Source: Phytophthora colocasiae (Eukaryota; Oomycota; Peronosporomycetes; Peronosporales; Peronosporaceae). Taken from it: DNA of 64,000 nucleotides. Below, in pieces: positions 21,938 to 31,816 of this stretch. Position 1 is the stretch's first letter. The number at the start of each line of letters is the position of its first letter. The stretch spans positions 1,984,001 through 2,048,000 of the forward strand of contig JAGKQI010000098.1 of NCBI GenBank assembly GCA_018806915.1, read 5' to 3'. Position numbers and translations under genes: made by a program. Under the pieces are notes generated by a model that ran no database searches, was not told where the DNA came from, and was given only the letters and a program-made list of their open reading frames with translations.

Positions 21938-23188
21938 TCATTGACGTTCATAAATGAATATGCAATGCAACTTTGCCTTCCAGCTACAAAGAACTTTCAA
22001 CTTCCGTACGTACTTCCATGTCATGCAGAATGGTCTCCTGCATGAAGCTCGATGTCTTGGACAGAACAAGCTGCTGACAGCAACAACACAAGCCTCGTGC
22101 ATGTTGCACAGTTCACGAAACATGACCAGATTAGCTGACTCCTCGAACAATAAGTTGTTCGCAAATATCAGTGTGGCTTTACATGTCGGCTCCTTCGATG
22201 ATAGCGCTGCATCTTGCACATCCACCGCTACCATGCTGACTTTTCGTAGGAGTGCATACTGAGAACGAAAAGCCTCGAGGCGCGTTTCAGTGGCAGCGCA
22301 CAGCTCAGGCCGCACCTCGATTCCTATGCATGCTTTGGCGGCGGTAGTGAGCGCAATTTGAGTGATCACATTGCCGATTCCTGCTCCAATGTCGAGAAAA
22401 ATGTCATTGTCGTGGACTGTCCCCATCGCGTCGAGTAGGTCGCCAACGCCAGCGGGAAGAACCTCTCCAGCGTTGATGTGGACTTGGCCAGTATACTGGC
22501 GGACATCTCCTCTACTCACTCCACTGAATAGTGTAGACATGACTTGAGTAGCTTCGTTCAGACTCAACAGGGTGCCTTCTGATCGTGGCGCACTCGTTGC
22601 GCAAGTTTCGACAGCAAATTTAGGCTGTCCTGGCGGAGTTGATTCCAGCTGGGGGTGTGGCGAAGAGCGCGACAGAAGCGGTGCCTCTTTGGCGCGTTCC
22701 ACCCGAGTGGCATGCAATTTCTCGGTCAGTGGCGGCTTGGAATAGGCACGCTCCTGCTCAACAACTGTTGGAGACGTATTGGTGGAGCAATGCCAACTAC
22801 GTTGCTTAGACTCGAGCAGTGTGAGGTGCCGGCCAGCCACAATCGTGCGAGGTGTACTTGAGTGCTTGATATCTCCAAAAAAACACGGCGGAAACTCCCT
22901 CATCGTCTTGCCATACGTCCGCTTCAGACTCTTCAGCCGTAACCTCAGCTCTCCTGGTGTACGCTTTGACTTAGCCATCCGCCGTGCCACGTAGCTCCAT
23001 GTTATCCGTAAGCCTTCTAGCTCGAACTGAAGCGCAATTTGTGCTAGCTGCTTGTCCTCCCAGTCATCGAAGCTTGTTCGCATGGTAATATTAGAGTGCA
23101 TACATCTCAAGGTTTGTATGCAGTGTTTGGCAGGTAGTGGTGCATTCATTTTAAACTTTGTATGCCAGTTCTTCTGCATCAAGGCCAC
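21938..23188 (-). CDS. Myb/SANT plus DOT1-like histone methyltransferase inside piggyBac element
   Basis: A 416-residue frame; the likely start may be the internal Met before RTSFDDWEDKQLAQ. Residues about 38-95 look like a Myb/SANT-type helix-turn-helix (SFDDWEDKQLAQ ... WSYVARRMAKSKRT). A low-complexity linker follows. The C-terminal 190 residues match DOT1-type SAM-dependent methyltransferases: AGEVLPAGVGDLLDAM, SAM-binding FLDIGAGIGNVITQIAL, GIEVRPEL and the active-site-type FANNLLFEE. DOT1 enzymes methylate histone H3 lysine 79 in nucleosomes. The gene lies wholly between the transposase and the right inverted repeat, so it moves with the element. It might mark the insertion site or donor chromatin; that role is inferred. 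Confidence 0.8.
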   Translation of the reverse strand: MALMQKNWHTKFKMNAPLPAKHCIQTLRCMHSNITMRTSFDDWEDKQLAQIALQFELEGLRITWSYVARRMAKSKRTPGELRLRLKSLKRTYGKTMREFPPCFFGDIKHSSTPRTIVAGRHLTLLESKQRSWHCSTNTSPTVVEQERAYSKPPLTEKLHATRVERAKEAPLLSRSSPHPQLESTPPGQPKFAVETCATSAPRSEGTLLSLNEATQVMSTLFSGVSRGDVRQYTGQVHINAGEVLPAGVGDLLDAMGTVHDNDIFLDIGAGIGNVITQIALTTAAKACIGIEVRPELCAATETRLEAFRSQYALLRKVSMVAVDVQDAALSSKEPTCKATLIFANNLLFEESANLVMFRELCNMHEACVVAVSSLFCPRHRASCRRPFCMTWKYVRKLKVLCSWKAKLHCIFIYERQ

Positions 23189-23463
23189 TCATTTATCACT
23201 GCAAGATAAATTTAAGATGGGAATTTCGTGTGCTATGTGCTGCAAGAAAAAATGTGAGATCGTGAAAATGAACAAAACGCCTGCACGAAAGCCACCTCTC
23301 AAGACTAGTTTGATCTGATTGGAAGAAATAAAACACGGTAGACTAAAACAGCTGTAGTGCCTGAAGGGCGATTTTCTCGCCCTTTTACCGGGTTGATCTC
23401 CACCTTGTTTTGTAATATGCCTCAAATGGCGAAGAAATAGCCCTTTTACCGCGAAAGGGTTAA

Positions 23464-24018
23464 TACGAAGGTCCTCCTCCGATAGAGACGACTTGTTTCA
23501 GTACTCGATCACTTGAAATTGATTGTGTGGACAGGTAGTGCTTCACACACGTGAAGATCCAGCAGAGTCAGTAGAATCCCGCGTCGCAGTGACAATTGAT
23601 CTCACTGGTGACGACGATGACAGTTGGAGGTGGACGACAAGTCAATTGGGATCAACGGAGTGGAGGACGGTGACAAGCAGGGCTACAAACACAAGACATT
23701 GGCGGAGGCGTTGAAGTTGCAGGACGACGGCTACAATAGAAGATCGCTACAGGAGGAATGACACGGAGCAGTTACGATGGAGATAAGTTTATAACCAAGG
23801 CGAACGACGCAGGTGGAAGACAGTGGACGGCGGAGAAGACTTACAGAGCGTCGCCGAAGGAAGATCCTGGCGGTGGAGACCAGTATAGTTAGTTTAGGTG
23901 TAGTCTAGAGGGGGCGACGGTAGCTAGGAGAGTAAAGTTAGCAAAACCTGTTCTACTCGTCCTGTCCTCCTAGTAGCTCCACCTTGTTGTGTCCTCGTTG
24001 TCACTCGTACTTAGCTGA
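23464..24018. other. Right flank of piggyBac insertion, nothing firm
   Basis: A short plus-strand frame at 23,523-23,714 contains an acidic LTGDDDDSWRW segment but no recognisable domain. The rest shows no gene. It may be the remnant of another retroelement. Confidence 0.4.
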
Positions 24019-24019
24019 G

Positions 24020-26060
24020 TGTCCTCACACCCAAGTAAGCGTTCCTCTTCTTTAGCCAATACGAGAACGGTTCCGTTGAACCGTTCCAGTGAACCGTGCA
24101 TGAGACGGTGCACCCGTCCAACAAGGGATGAGATCCGGGTAGCCCAACACGCTTCAACACTTGGAAAAGACACAAACCGTCTTTGTCGGCCCCAATCATC
24201 CCGTAGCCGTCATTATCTTCCTTCCAGAATGTCTCGAGCAGTGGCGCCGACGAAGCCTTCGATCGATCAACAAGAGCGATGTCCGTCTCGAAGTAGACTT
24301 CCTTTTACTTGGGCTGCGGTTCCCATGAGCGCACGTACAGTTTCTTGCCAGCTCGATCGGGGTGTACCTAAAGCACCTGGTACTCTACTCTCATAGGCGT
24401 CTTGCGGCGATCGTTAATGTAGGCGACTTGCCAAGTCTCCACGCCGGTGACGAATTTATTACCGATAGTAATGTATCCACCTGTGTAGTATTCCCCCAAA
24501 GTTGGGTAACACAATTGTGCAGGCACAGTAGAGTTTCCGTCCACGATGGTACTCTTTTCGTCATCCACGGTACTCTATTGACCAGGTTGCGTCGACGACA
24601 GTTCTCGATTCGTCACCCACAGTAATTGATTCGTCGCCCATGGTACTCGCTCAATCGATCAAGGTGTACCCGGGTCTATCGACCTTGCAATTGGGACACT
24701 AAGAGCGCTCGACACCGTACCGATTGTGCACACCCATTCCTGGTGCATCGTGCTGTCGGTTGTAGGCTGTTCGGTACCGTCTAGTGGCTGATTCAGGTCA
24801 TCTTCAGACATGGCTACACTTTGAACAACCTCAGTGACGAGTTTAGTGGCCTCCAGTAGTTTCTCAGGTGCCTTGCTAGCCTCCGGGGCAACAGCGGCGA
24901 TCGTTAAGAGAGTCCTTGGTACGGATTGCGTGCTGGCCGCACGTGCAGCGGCGCATGTGGTCTTGTGTGGTGGAGCGGATCTGGCCAAAATCTTGTTGAG
25001 GCCGATCGCGATCGCCACTTGCGCCCAGACACCAACTAACGGAGGGGGTCCCCCGATGATCCGTAATCTTGCTGCGTGTAGTGTTCACCTTGTGTACCCG
25101 TCGGTAGGCGGGTTACGCTCTTCCAGGTGACTTCTGAAGGTGTCTTGGGACGAGAAGAATGTCTTGGGTGACGCAGGGGTGTGAGATAGCATGGGAATAC
25201 TTCACTCTACCTCGGAGGGGTTGATCCGGGTCACAGGCGAGTTCTCGAGCCTTGATCCGGTCGCCTGGTCTTCGATCCAGGTCTTTTAAAGTTCCAATGT
25301 TGAGGATCTGATCCCTTCCTTTACGACGCTTGCCGCTTCCTCTAGCGGGGGTCTTGATGGGTTGAGAGTCGACGGGATCGTCCAGCCAAGCAGCCAATTC
25401 CTTCCGATCCGTAATAAGCACTTAAAGGATAGATTACTAGATAGGGTAAAACTGGTCAATATATTATCCAGTTATAACCTCTATACTAGATCTCGTCTCC
25501 TTACCTTCTTGATACTGGTGGGCCAATGTAATTCCCGGTTCCAGTCTTGGACGAAGGCACTTGTGAGGTTCAGAGCAAATTCGAGTCTCTTTATGATTAT
25601 CCAAAGTCTACTAGTCCCATCCTCAGCTGCTATCCTACGATCACCTGACATCCGGCTACACAGCTGCTCTTCCGATCTTCGATCTTGATCTCACCTAACC
25701 CTTGATCGCGATCTCGATCTACCGATCTTGATCAGCAGTCTTGGTCAACCATCTTGAACAGTGGTCTTGATCGGCTTTCTTGAACAATGATCTTGATCAC
25801 CAATCTTCTCACTTGATCTTGTATCCCCGTGTCGTCGATATTCAAGATCGTGATCTTCTTGAACTTGAACATCGCTCCCCGTGCGACCGATGCTGCCACC
25901 ATTCGGACCAGAAATCTCCTCTTGGGATGATCTCTGCATGACCGCCTCCTTGGGTACTCCTTGAATCTCCTTCGGCTTAACACGGTGTGTTCTTGTGAAA
26001 TTCCCACTGATCGTTGGATATTGGCCCCCCTCGGCGGCACCTCATGGTCAGGTCGTCGTC
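24020..26060 (-). mobile_element. Diverged relative of the GGATCC gypsy element (leader and gag remnant)
   Basis: The block 25,021-25,120 matches 10,239-10,340 of the first gypsy element, and 25,325-25,430 and 25,560-25,610 resemble 10,520-10,640 and 10,765-10,812. Beyond it (25,660-25,860) the sequence is a run of CTTGATC/GATCTTGATC motifs, the counterpart of the GGATCC arrays but with a different core. A minus-strand frame at 24,659-25,018 (119 codons, Ala-rich) sits where gag should begin. No RT, integrase or protease is present, so this is a truncated copy. Confidence 0.6.
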
Positions 26061-27037
26061 GATCCACAATAGATCGCGCAGGTCCCGATTCGCCGCTGCC
26101 TTGATCTCCTCCTCATACGATCTCAGGCAAGGCGTCTCCTTCTCCCCCGGTCCTGAGCCACTACGTGGGACCGTGCGGCGGGTCTCTCTGATCGCTTAGT
26201 CTCACTCGACCAGGACGTCATCCATCATCCACATACCCGCTGGAGATATCAAGACGATTATCGACCTGGACCCATTCGTCAGCCGTCGTTCGCTCAATCT
26301 GGGGTCATCAACTGCCATCTTGCTTCGCCAGAGGCCTGACATTGCCTTTCTCGAATTTCCTTTTCGCGCTTCACCACACTTGCGATCTCACAGCTCTGTT
26401 GCTATTGCACTTTTTCCGCGTCTGCGTGAGGCCCTACCTACCGGCAAAGTACGCATCCTGCTGCTCGAAGTCCTGGCGGGGCTTTTCCTGCGGTGTCTAA
26501 CTTCCCTAACGGGCAAAGTATCGACAGCAGTGGCTGGACTTCCTCCGGCGGCTTTTCAAGACTGAGGAATTCTTATTTTTAAAATTCTTACCACTTGATA
26601 GTTCATGTAACCTGCTCTATGATATAGTGTGTTATGAGGCAGGGATGCTGTTGAAGTAACCTCTCAACATACGGATTACCTTCCTTTGACATATGATAAC
26701 TGGCTTTCATAGAGCCTGCTGAAGCCACTATATTGCTGTTTCATTATACGTATGGTAAACGCCAGTTCACGATGACTGTTATGCAACTAGCCAACTTTCG
26801 TAAGCATATAATCTAACTTACTTCGTCTTTTGACGACTCCAGAACACTCCTCTTCTTCTTCCTTTCTCTCACAAAACCTACGCTACCCGCCAGAAAGAAG
26901 ACCACAAAAGAGTGCATTGCCTTGGATTGGTGCTCGCAGTCCAGAGCTCGTGACGCGTCGTCGTTTTGTGTCGATGACCCGTCTATGAAAGTCTTTCAAG
27001 ACTAAATGCCACTTACAAGACAACGGGACAAACGGAA
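26061..27037. other. Degenerate coding-like stretch and AT-rich spacer
   Basis: A plus-strand frame from about 26,230 to 26,565 reads like protein (IDLDPFVSRRSLN ... RQRPDIAFLEFPF) and continues in another frame after about 26,370, suggesting a decayed gene of unknown kind. 26,566-27,037 is AT-rich with no open frame of note. Confidence 0.4.
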
Positions 27038-28503
27038 CTACCGCCTTACCTCTGTCCTAGCGTCACTTGGGGATTTCGGAGAAGGAGGAAGTGTGTAACG
27101 GGGTAAGGGTAAACAACTACGATTTAGATGACGCGTATGTACAACTCGAGCAATGTCATCGCGACTGGGTGGTGTGATTCGGAAAACTGAGCATGGTTCT
27201 TCGTTACGAACCTCGCGAATCCAATCTCTGGCCACGTCTCGCATAGCATCCATTGATGCTACTTTAACACGCGCTGATATTTCAAGCCGTTGCGCTGCAC
27301 GTCATTTTTCTAATGCGTGATGTCCAGCGACCTGTTACCGAAGCCTTTCAACCCAGTAGTTTCGCAGTGTGCACTTAAATGGCTGGTTCCAGGCAACATC
27401 TGCTGGGTGGCATACATAAGTATACCTTGGCGGCACCTTTTTGAGTATCACGTTAATCGATGCTGCATATTTGATGACCTCACCGGTCCAGTGGCCGGAA
27501 AAGTCGTCCCACAGCAGTAAGACCTTCTCCTCGATGTTTGGTCTGCTAATGAATTGGTACTCGAGGAACTTAGTGGATATGCTAGCATTCCACCAAGCAG
27601 TCGGATTACCGTAGATCTGACAGGCGCGCTTCTCTTGCAAGGCCTTTAGGTTTGGCTATAGCACAGACCCAAAGCCGTTCTGACTCGACTCCTTTTGTTG
27701 CTGTTTCTTCTTAGTTGACGCAGCCGATGCTTGAAAATGTTAATGGGTGGATACTTGTTACCATGCCAGTCAGCTAGAAGCATCGCCGTTGCTCTCTCCT
27801 TGTCTTTACCAGCACACTTTATCCATACCGGCTTTGGGCCAGTGCCATGGATGATAGTGGTTGGCCATTATTTGTAGAATACTGCTGTTTGGTCGGTGAG
27901 TACCGTTGAAATGATGTGCTCAACTATTAATGACGCACCTCCTCACAGAACTGTGCTGCCTTCTGCTTGGCGTCTTCGGGAGTGGTTTGGCCTTGGCGAG
28001 TGCGACGTTGCATTGACAGTTTATTACTTCGCATGAAGCCCTTCCTCCATGAGTGAATATTTCTGGAGGAAGGTCTCTGTCCTTCGCAACTTCAAGAGCC
28101 ATGAATTTGAGCAGATACCGGGCAGCCTTCACCCCTCAAAGAGTTTATCCACATGAAGAGGTGCTCTTCAGTTCCACATGGAAGTTTAATTGCGTCTCCG
28201 ACCTACGTTCTTGTGATGCCCCTTGCCGTGACTGCACAGGTACTCAATGACCGCGCGATTTTTATTCCACGCGCCAAAATATCGTTGCATCTTCTTTATG
28301 TCGGCTGCACTCTTGACCCCCTTATACATCCTGGAGATCACCTCGCGACTTGAAAACCGGCGTCGAGAAGTCGGAGAACCTCCAGCTTGTGCTGTAATCG
28401 ACTCGGACTCGCTCATTCGTTCGTGGCTTCTTCCCAGTGCCGGTGAAACATTTGCGGCCCTTGGGCATTGTACTCCTCGACTTGGCAAATGCCTGAATGA
28501 CAC
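27038..28503 (-). pseudogene. Broken CENP-B/pogo-type DDE transposase
   Basis: Fragments in several minus-strand frames line up in transposase order. 28,186-28,503 includes RRFSSREVISRMYKGVK. 27,920-28,132 is a helix-turn-helix CENP-B-like segment (YLLKFMALEVAKDRDLP) followed by a frameshifted TRQGQTTPEDAK-like stretch. 27,335-27,640 is the DDE_1 core, with KRACQIYGNPTAWWN, VLLLWDDFSGHW and VCHPADVAWNQPFK. Frameshifts and stops separate the pieces. No ends or inverted repeats were identified. Confidence 0.75.
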
Positions 28504-29081
28504 AGTCGTCAGCCTAATTTTTAGAGATGCCGGTGTAGCGTTTTAGTGTGGCCAGGAAGGACACTCACATGTGTTCTTCAAGACTTGCCATTGGCTGAAC
28601 AATGAGTTCTCTTAAGACTAGTGGTGACGTTAGGACAGAGGTAAGGTGGAAAAGTTCCCTGTCCCAGCTGTGAAAAACATACCGCCAAGTAAAATATTGA
28701 TTGGTTGACACTAACTATCGGCCATAGCGTAACGACTCCGACCGTCAGTGCAATTCCGACTTGCATCCGACGCATCAACATCTCGCAAGAATTGATATTG
28801 CACCGATTTATAGAGGTTCAGTAAAAGCGTTTGTTTGGTCCATATGTGTACGTGACAGGAGTAATTACGAGGTTAAATGAATGGTACACATGCAATTCAA
28901 CTGCGCCATTTTGCCCTGCGAGCTCAGTGCTCGATTGACCACCCAGGAGGGTGAAGTGAGGGGGTGACACCGAGCATCGGCGGCCCTAAGAAGATTCTCC
29001 TGGCCGCGAAGTTACTGAGGCTTGTAATTCCCCGTCGAGCACCCAGATGAGTATCCCTGTGATGTTGTTGTACTAACCCCC
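28504..29081. other. Intergenic, nothing recognised
   Basis: No frame with a recognisable domain is seen on either strand. The stretch lies between the broken DDE transposase and the tRNA-like sequence. Confidence 0.4.
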
Positions 29082-29145
29082 ATCTATGTAGCTCAACGGA
29101 AGAGCTCCCGAAAGGGAAGGTGGTGGTTCGATTCCACCCATCGAT
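29082..29145 (+). other. tRNA-like sequence (SINE head or tRNA pseudogene)
   Basis: The sequence folds like a tRNA: acceptor ATCTATG with CATCGAT (6 of 7 pairs), D-arm GCTC AACGGAA GAGC, and T-arm GGTGG TTCGATT CCACC. It has an A-box-like TAGCTCAACGG and a perfect B-box match GGTTCGATTCC. The anticodon arm is wrong: CCC GAAA GGG has a 4-nt loop and no anticodon. It is therefore a tRNA-derived relic or the pol III promoter of a SINE, not a working tRNA. Confidence 0.6.
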
Positions 29146-29229
29146 ATTCAATCTCGATTGCATGTTGCCGATGAATATGCTAACAGGGATAAAAATTGCA
29201 AGCTGTATTACAATGGACGCCGGACTGCG

Positions 29230-30120
29230 TTACAATCGCACCTTGAGTACACTTCGGTAGTGACTTGGTGCAGGATCTGCGATGCGGCCGACCGCGAGGC
29301 GCTGTTGGTAGGCAGAGATGTGGTCATTCAAGATACCATCGCGATGCAGTTGACGAAGCACTTTGAGCACCGCGTTGGACCCCTTTGACGGTATACCTTG
29401 TGCACTCAGGAACGCTGTGATTTCTTGCGATGCTCGCTCTCCAAGCTGACGGACATTGTCTTTGTAGGTGGGTGATGATTCGTCGAGCGCGTACCCGTCG
29501 TCGATGAACAGCCGCACGAAGGCCAACAGTTGCTTGGAGTCGGACTTCTTGTGCTTGTTCGTGCTCAGCCATCCACGCGGAACTGCAGTATACCACGCGA
29601 ACCAGGTGTCCACAAGTGGTATCGTCTTTGATCGGCGCCGGCGCTTCACTGGTACGTTTTCATCTTCGTCTCTTGATCGCTTCTTTTGATTCTCACATGC
29701 CGATGTTTAACCTGCCGCGTATTAATTTGTAGACTCTAGCAAGTTGACTCGAGCCTCAAGGTTCCGATTGACCTCGATTAACCGTTCAATTAAGGCACTT
29801 TGGTGATTGAACACAACTTTGGCCTTTGCGTTCCCTCCCATTAGATCATCTGCTGTGGCTTTCGTGTGAGCGGTTGACCCCGCGAGTTGCTGTGACCATG
29901 CCAACAAGCTTGTCGTTGTCACTCCAGATGCTTCGGTACAGCGCTGGATCGTCTTCATCGCGGGAGCGTCTTCATTGAACTTCATCAACGCCAGTTAATG
30001 TTGGATGATGGTTGCTGTCAGCACATCAATCACACCACTGCTGAGGTTGAAGGATTTGTTGGCAAGTCCATGGCTAGCATTGAAGAGTTTGAAGCTAACC
30101 GCTCTGATTTCGTCTTGTGT
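29230..30120 (-). pseudogene. CryptonO recombinase, C-terminal part
   Basis: This is the 3' part of the recombinase gene whose 5' part lies at 38,232-39,371; the two were separated by the gypsy insertion. From 30,120 down it reads SVTQDEIRAVSFKLFNASHG, meets an in-frame TAA just before LALMKFNEDAPAMKTIQRC, has a coiled-coil stretch (LIERLIEVNRNLEARVNLLE) and, after another break near 29,700, ends in a GCR1-C-like DNA-binding region (DTWFAWYTAVPRGW ... GSNAVLKVLRQLHRDG). This domain order is typical of oomycete Cryptons. The gene already carried breaks that are independent of the insertion. Confidence 0.78.
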
Positions 30121-30125
30121 GACCG
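30121..30125. repeat. Target-site duplication GACCG, left copy
   Basis: GACCG directly precedes the TGTAATGG start of the left LTR and recurs at 38,227-38,231 right after the right LTR. A 5-bp duplication is the gypsy integrase norm. Confidence 0.93.
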
Positions 30126-30585
30126 TGTAATGGGTCTACCTAGACCTATTAGATGGCGTACACGTGCGCTTACGTGTATGAGGAAGCGTGCAATTAGAAT
30201 AGACTTAATTTAAGTATACTTTTTAAGTAAGTATAATTAAATCAATTATAACTAAATTAAACTGCAAAATACCGTAAAATGAGAACTGTTATTGAATTTG
30301 GCATAAGCCAATTATGGACCTCCTAAAACTGTTTGTTATCTATTTCTAAAGGGTCTGCCAACGTGTGGTTGGCAGAAACTCTGCTCAGTGATTGGTAGAA
30401 ATCCGTTACTTTCTACCAATAATATGCACAAATGCACACGAACCACCCAATAATGTGGTTCGCCCATGTATCATTTGGTGTGTGTAGAACACAAAAGGTC
30501 TGAGGCCCATTTCCAACCTCTAACAGTTATCCTAACTGTTAGAGTTACAAGTGGTACAACCACTTGTACGTGTAACCCCGTTACA
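30126..30585 (-). repeat. 3' LTR of gypsy element
   Basis: The LTR begins TGTAATGG and ends CCGTTACA, the terminal TG..CA form on either strand. It is nearly identical to 37,769-38,226. It contains many hairpins, for example ATTGGTAGAAA at 30,391-30,401 with TTTCTACCAAT at 30,410-30,420. Confidence 0.95.
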
Positions 30586-30686
30586 CCATCCCCCCGTTAA
30601 GATTCGACGTATCGGTCCTGATACGTCAATCAACAGAACTTGACAAGACCGTCAAGTCCCCGAGAGAAATCCGAGTTCATTTCGCA

Positions 30687-31816
30687 ATGGACTCGCCAAC
30701 GCCCACGCCTCCATCCGCTTCTACGACCTCAGCAGTGCCCACTAGCACTGCTGCTTCCAGCGGTTCGACAGAGAAGCTCTCTGTCACCAAATACCGTGCT
30801 CTCCATAAGGAGAAGCAGGAGAAGAAGAAGAAGTCTTCTTCTCTAGCAGAGATTAAGAATCCTGCTGTCCCTCTCAAAGAACTCTTTGGAGAGGACTATG
30901 AAGACATCCTCGACTACGACGAGGATGTCGAGGAGGGGGAGGTTGATGTCAAGGCTCCCGCTCCCGTGTCTTCGTCCGAAGACACGTCAGACCCACCCGT
31001 GGGATCTCGACGACCTCGTGATGAGGCCTCGGACGCTTCAAGCTCGAAGCGTCCGCGCAGTGATGACGAAGAGTCTCCCATGTCGAGGGCGCTCACTGCC
31101 CCGCGCACTGATCCGCCAGTGCGCACACCATGGATGCCTACTGAGGCAGAAATCCATGACCGGTTCGGTGCTAGTTCACCACCGAACCCGATACTGTTGT
31201 ACGCATGCAACAGTATCAACGACGACGACGTCGCCGCTAAGGTTGTCTTTGAGTCCGAGACTCAAAGACGCGACTACTATATCGGGCTCTTCCATGAGCT
31301 CCGATACTATGCAGCGAAGAAGACTTCGCGCAAGAGCAAAGTGCCAGAGTGGCAGGCACTTTGTCAGTCGTGGAATGCCTTTGTTGAAAACTTCAACAAA
31401 GACCTGAAGGCATATCGCGAGCGCGTTGCTGCGGCTCGCGATCGCTACTACACTTACACTACGCGTGGTAAGTTGAACGCCTCCATGATCAGTCCATAGA
31501 AGCGGGGATCCCATGTGCCGTTCCCTTTGGCACACCCTGCCCGTGTTGCCAAGGGTTGGCAACACGTCTCTCAGAAAGTGATCTCCTGGGGTACACGCTT
31601 GTCCGTGTACCCGATCACATGGAGCTTCGTGGTCGCCTCGAGCCACGCGGAGCTCCGAGTGCTGTGGCTGACCACAGCACTCCTCGTGCAGGGCTTACCC
31701 CTGCAAGTTATGGTGGGCCTTGTACGCCCTCACCATTTCCGGAACGTCCTGATGGCTCCCATGTATCTCGATGGGGAAGAAATCCTCTCCAACGAATACG
31801 AAAACGAACCCCTTGA
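30687..31816 (+). CDS. Antisense gene of gypsy element (predicted two exons)
   Basis: Exon 1, 30,687-31,467, encodes an acidic, Ser/Pro-rich N-terminus with an EDVEEGEVDVK stretch and a nuclear-signal-like RRPRDEASDASSSKRPR, then a helical part (LFHELRYYAAKKTSRKSKV ... CQSWNAFVENFNKDL). A strong donor (G|GTAAGT at 31,468) and acceptor (CTCTCAG at 31,574) remove 107 nt in frame, giving exon 2, 31,575-31,816 (SDLLGYTLVRVPDHMELRGR, Pro-rich end): 340 residues. Without splicing exon 1 stays open to 31,499 (270 residues). Only the last ~110 nt overlap pol, on the opposite strand. Transcription would have to start in or near the 3' LTR, in reverse. Plant Tat-lineage elements also carry antisense frames here. 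Function unknown. Confidence 0.6.

Larger units (their letters stand above)
17848..23459. mobile_element. Complete piggyBac-like transposon with methyltransferase cargo
   Basis: The ends are perfect 10-bp inverted repeats, CCCTTTCGCG at 17,848-17,857 and CGCGAAAGGG at 23,450-23,459. They are flanked by TTAA at 17,844-17,847 and 23,460-23,463, the hallmark target duplication of piggyBac. The right end also shows subterminal repeats around the motif GCCCTTTTACC. Inside are a transposase gene on the plus strand (18,438-21,651) and a Myb/SANT-DOT1 methyltransferase gene on the minus strand (21,938-23,188), arranged tail to tail. Both frames are open, so the copy looks recently active or recently derived from an active one. 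Confidence 0.88.

Noticed and set aside
29082..29145. A functional tRNA gene
   Set aside because: No 7-nt anticodon loop and a mismatch in the acceptor stem.
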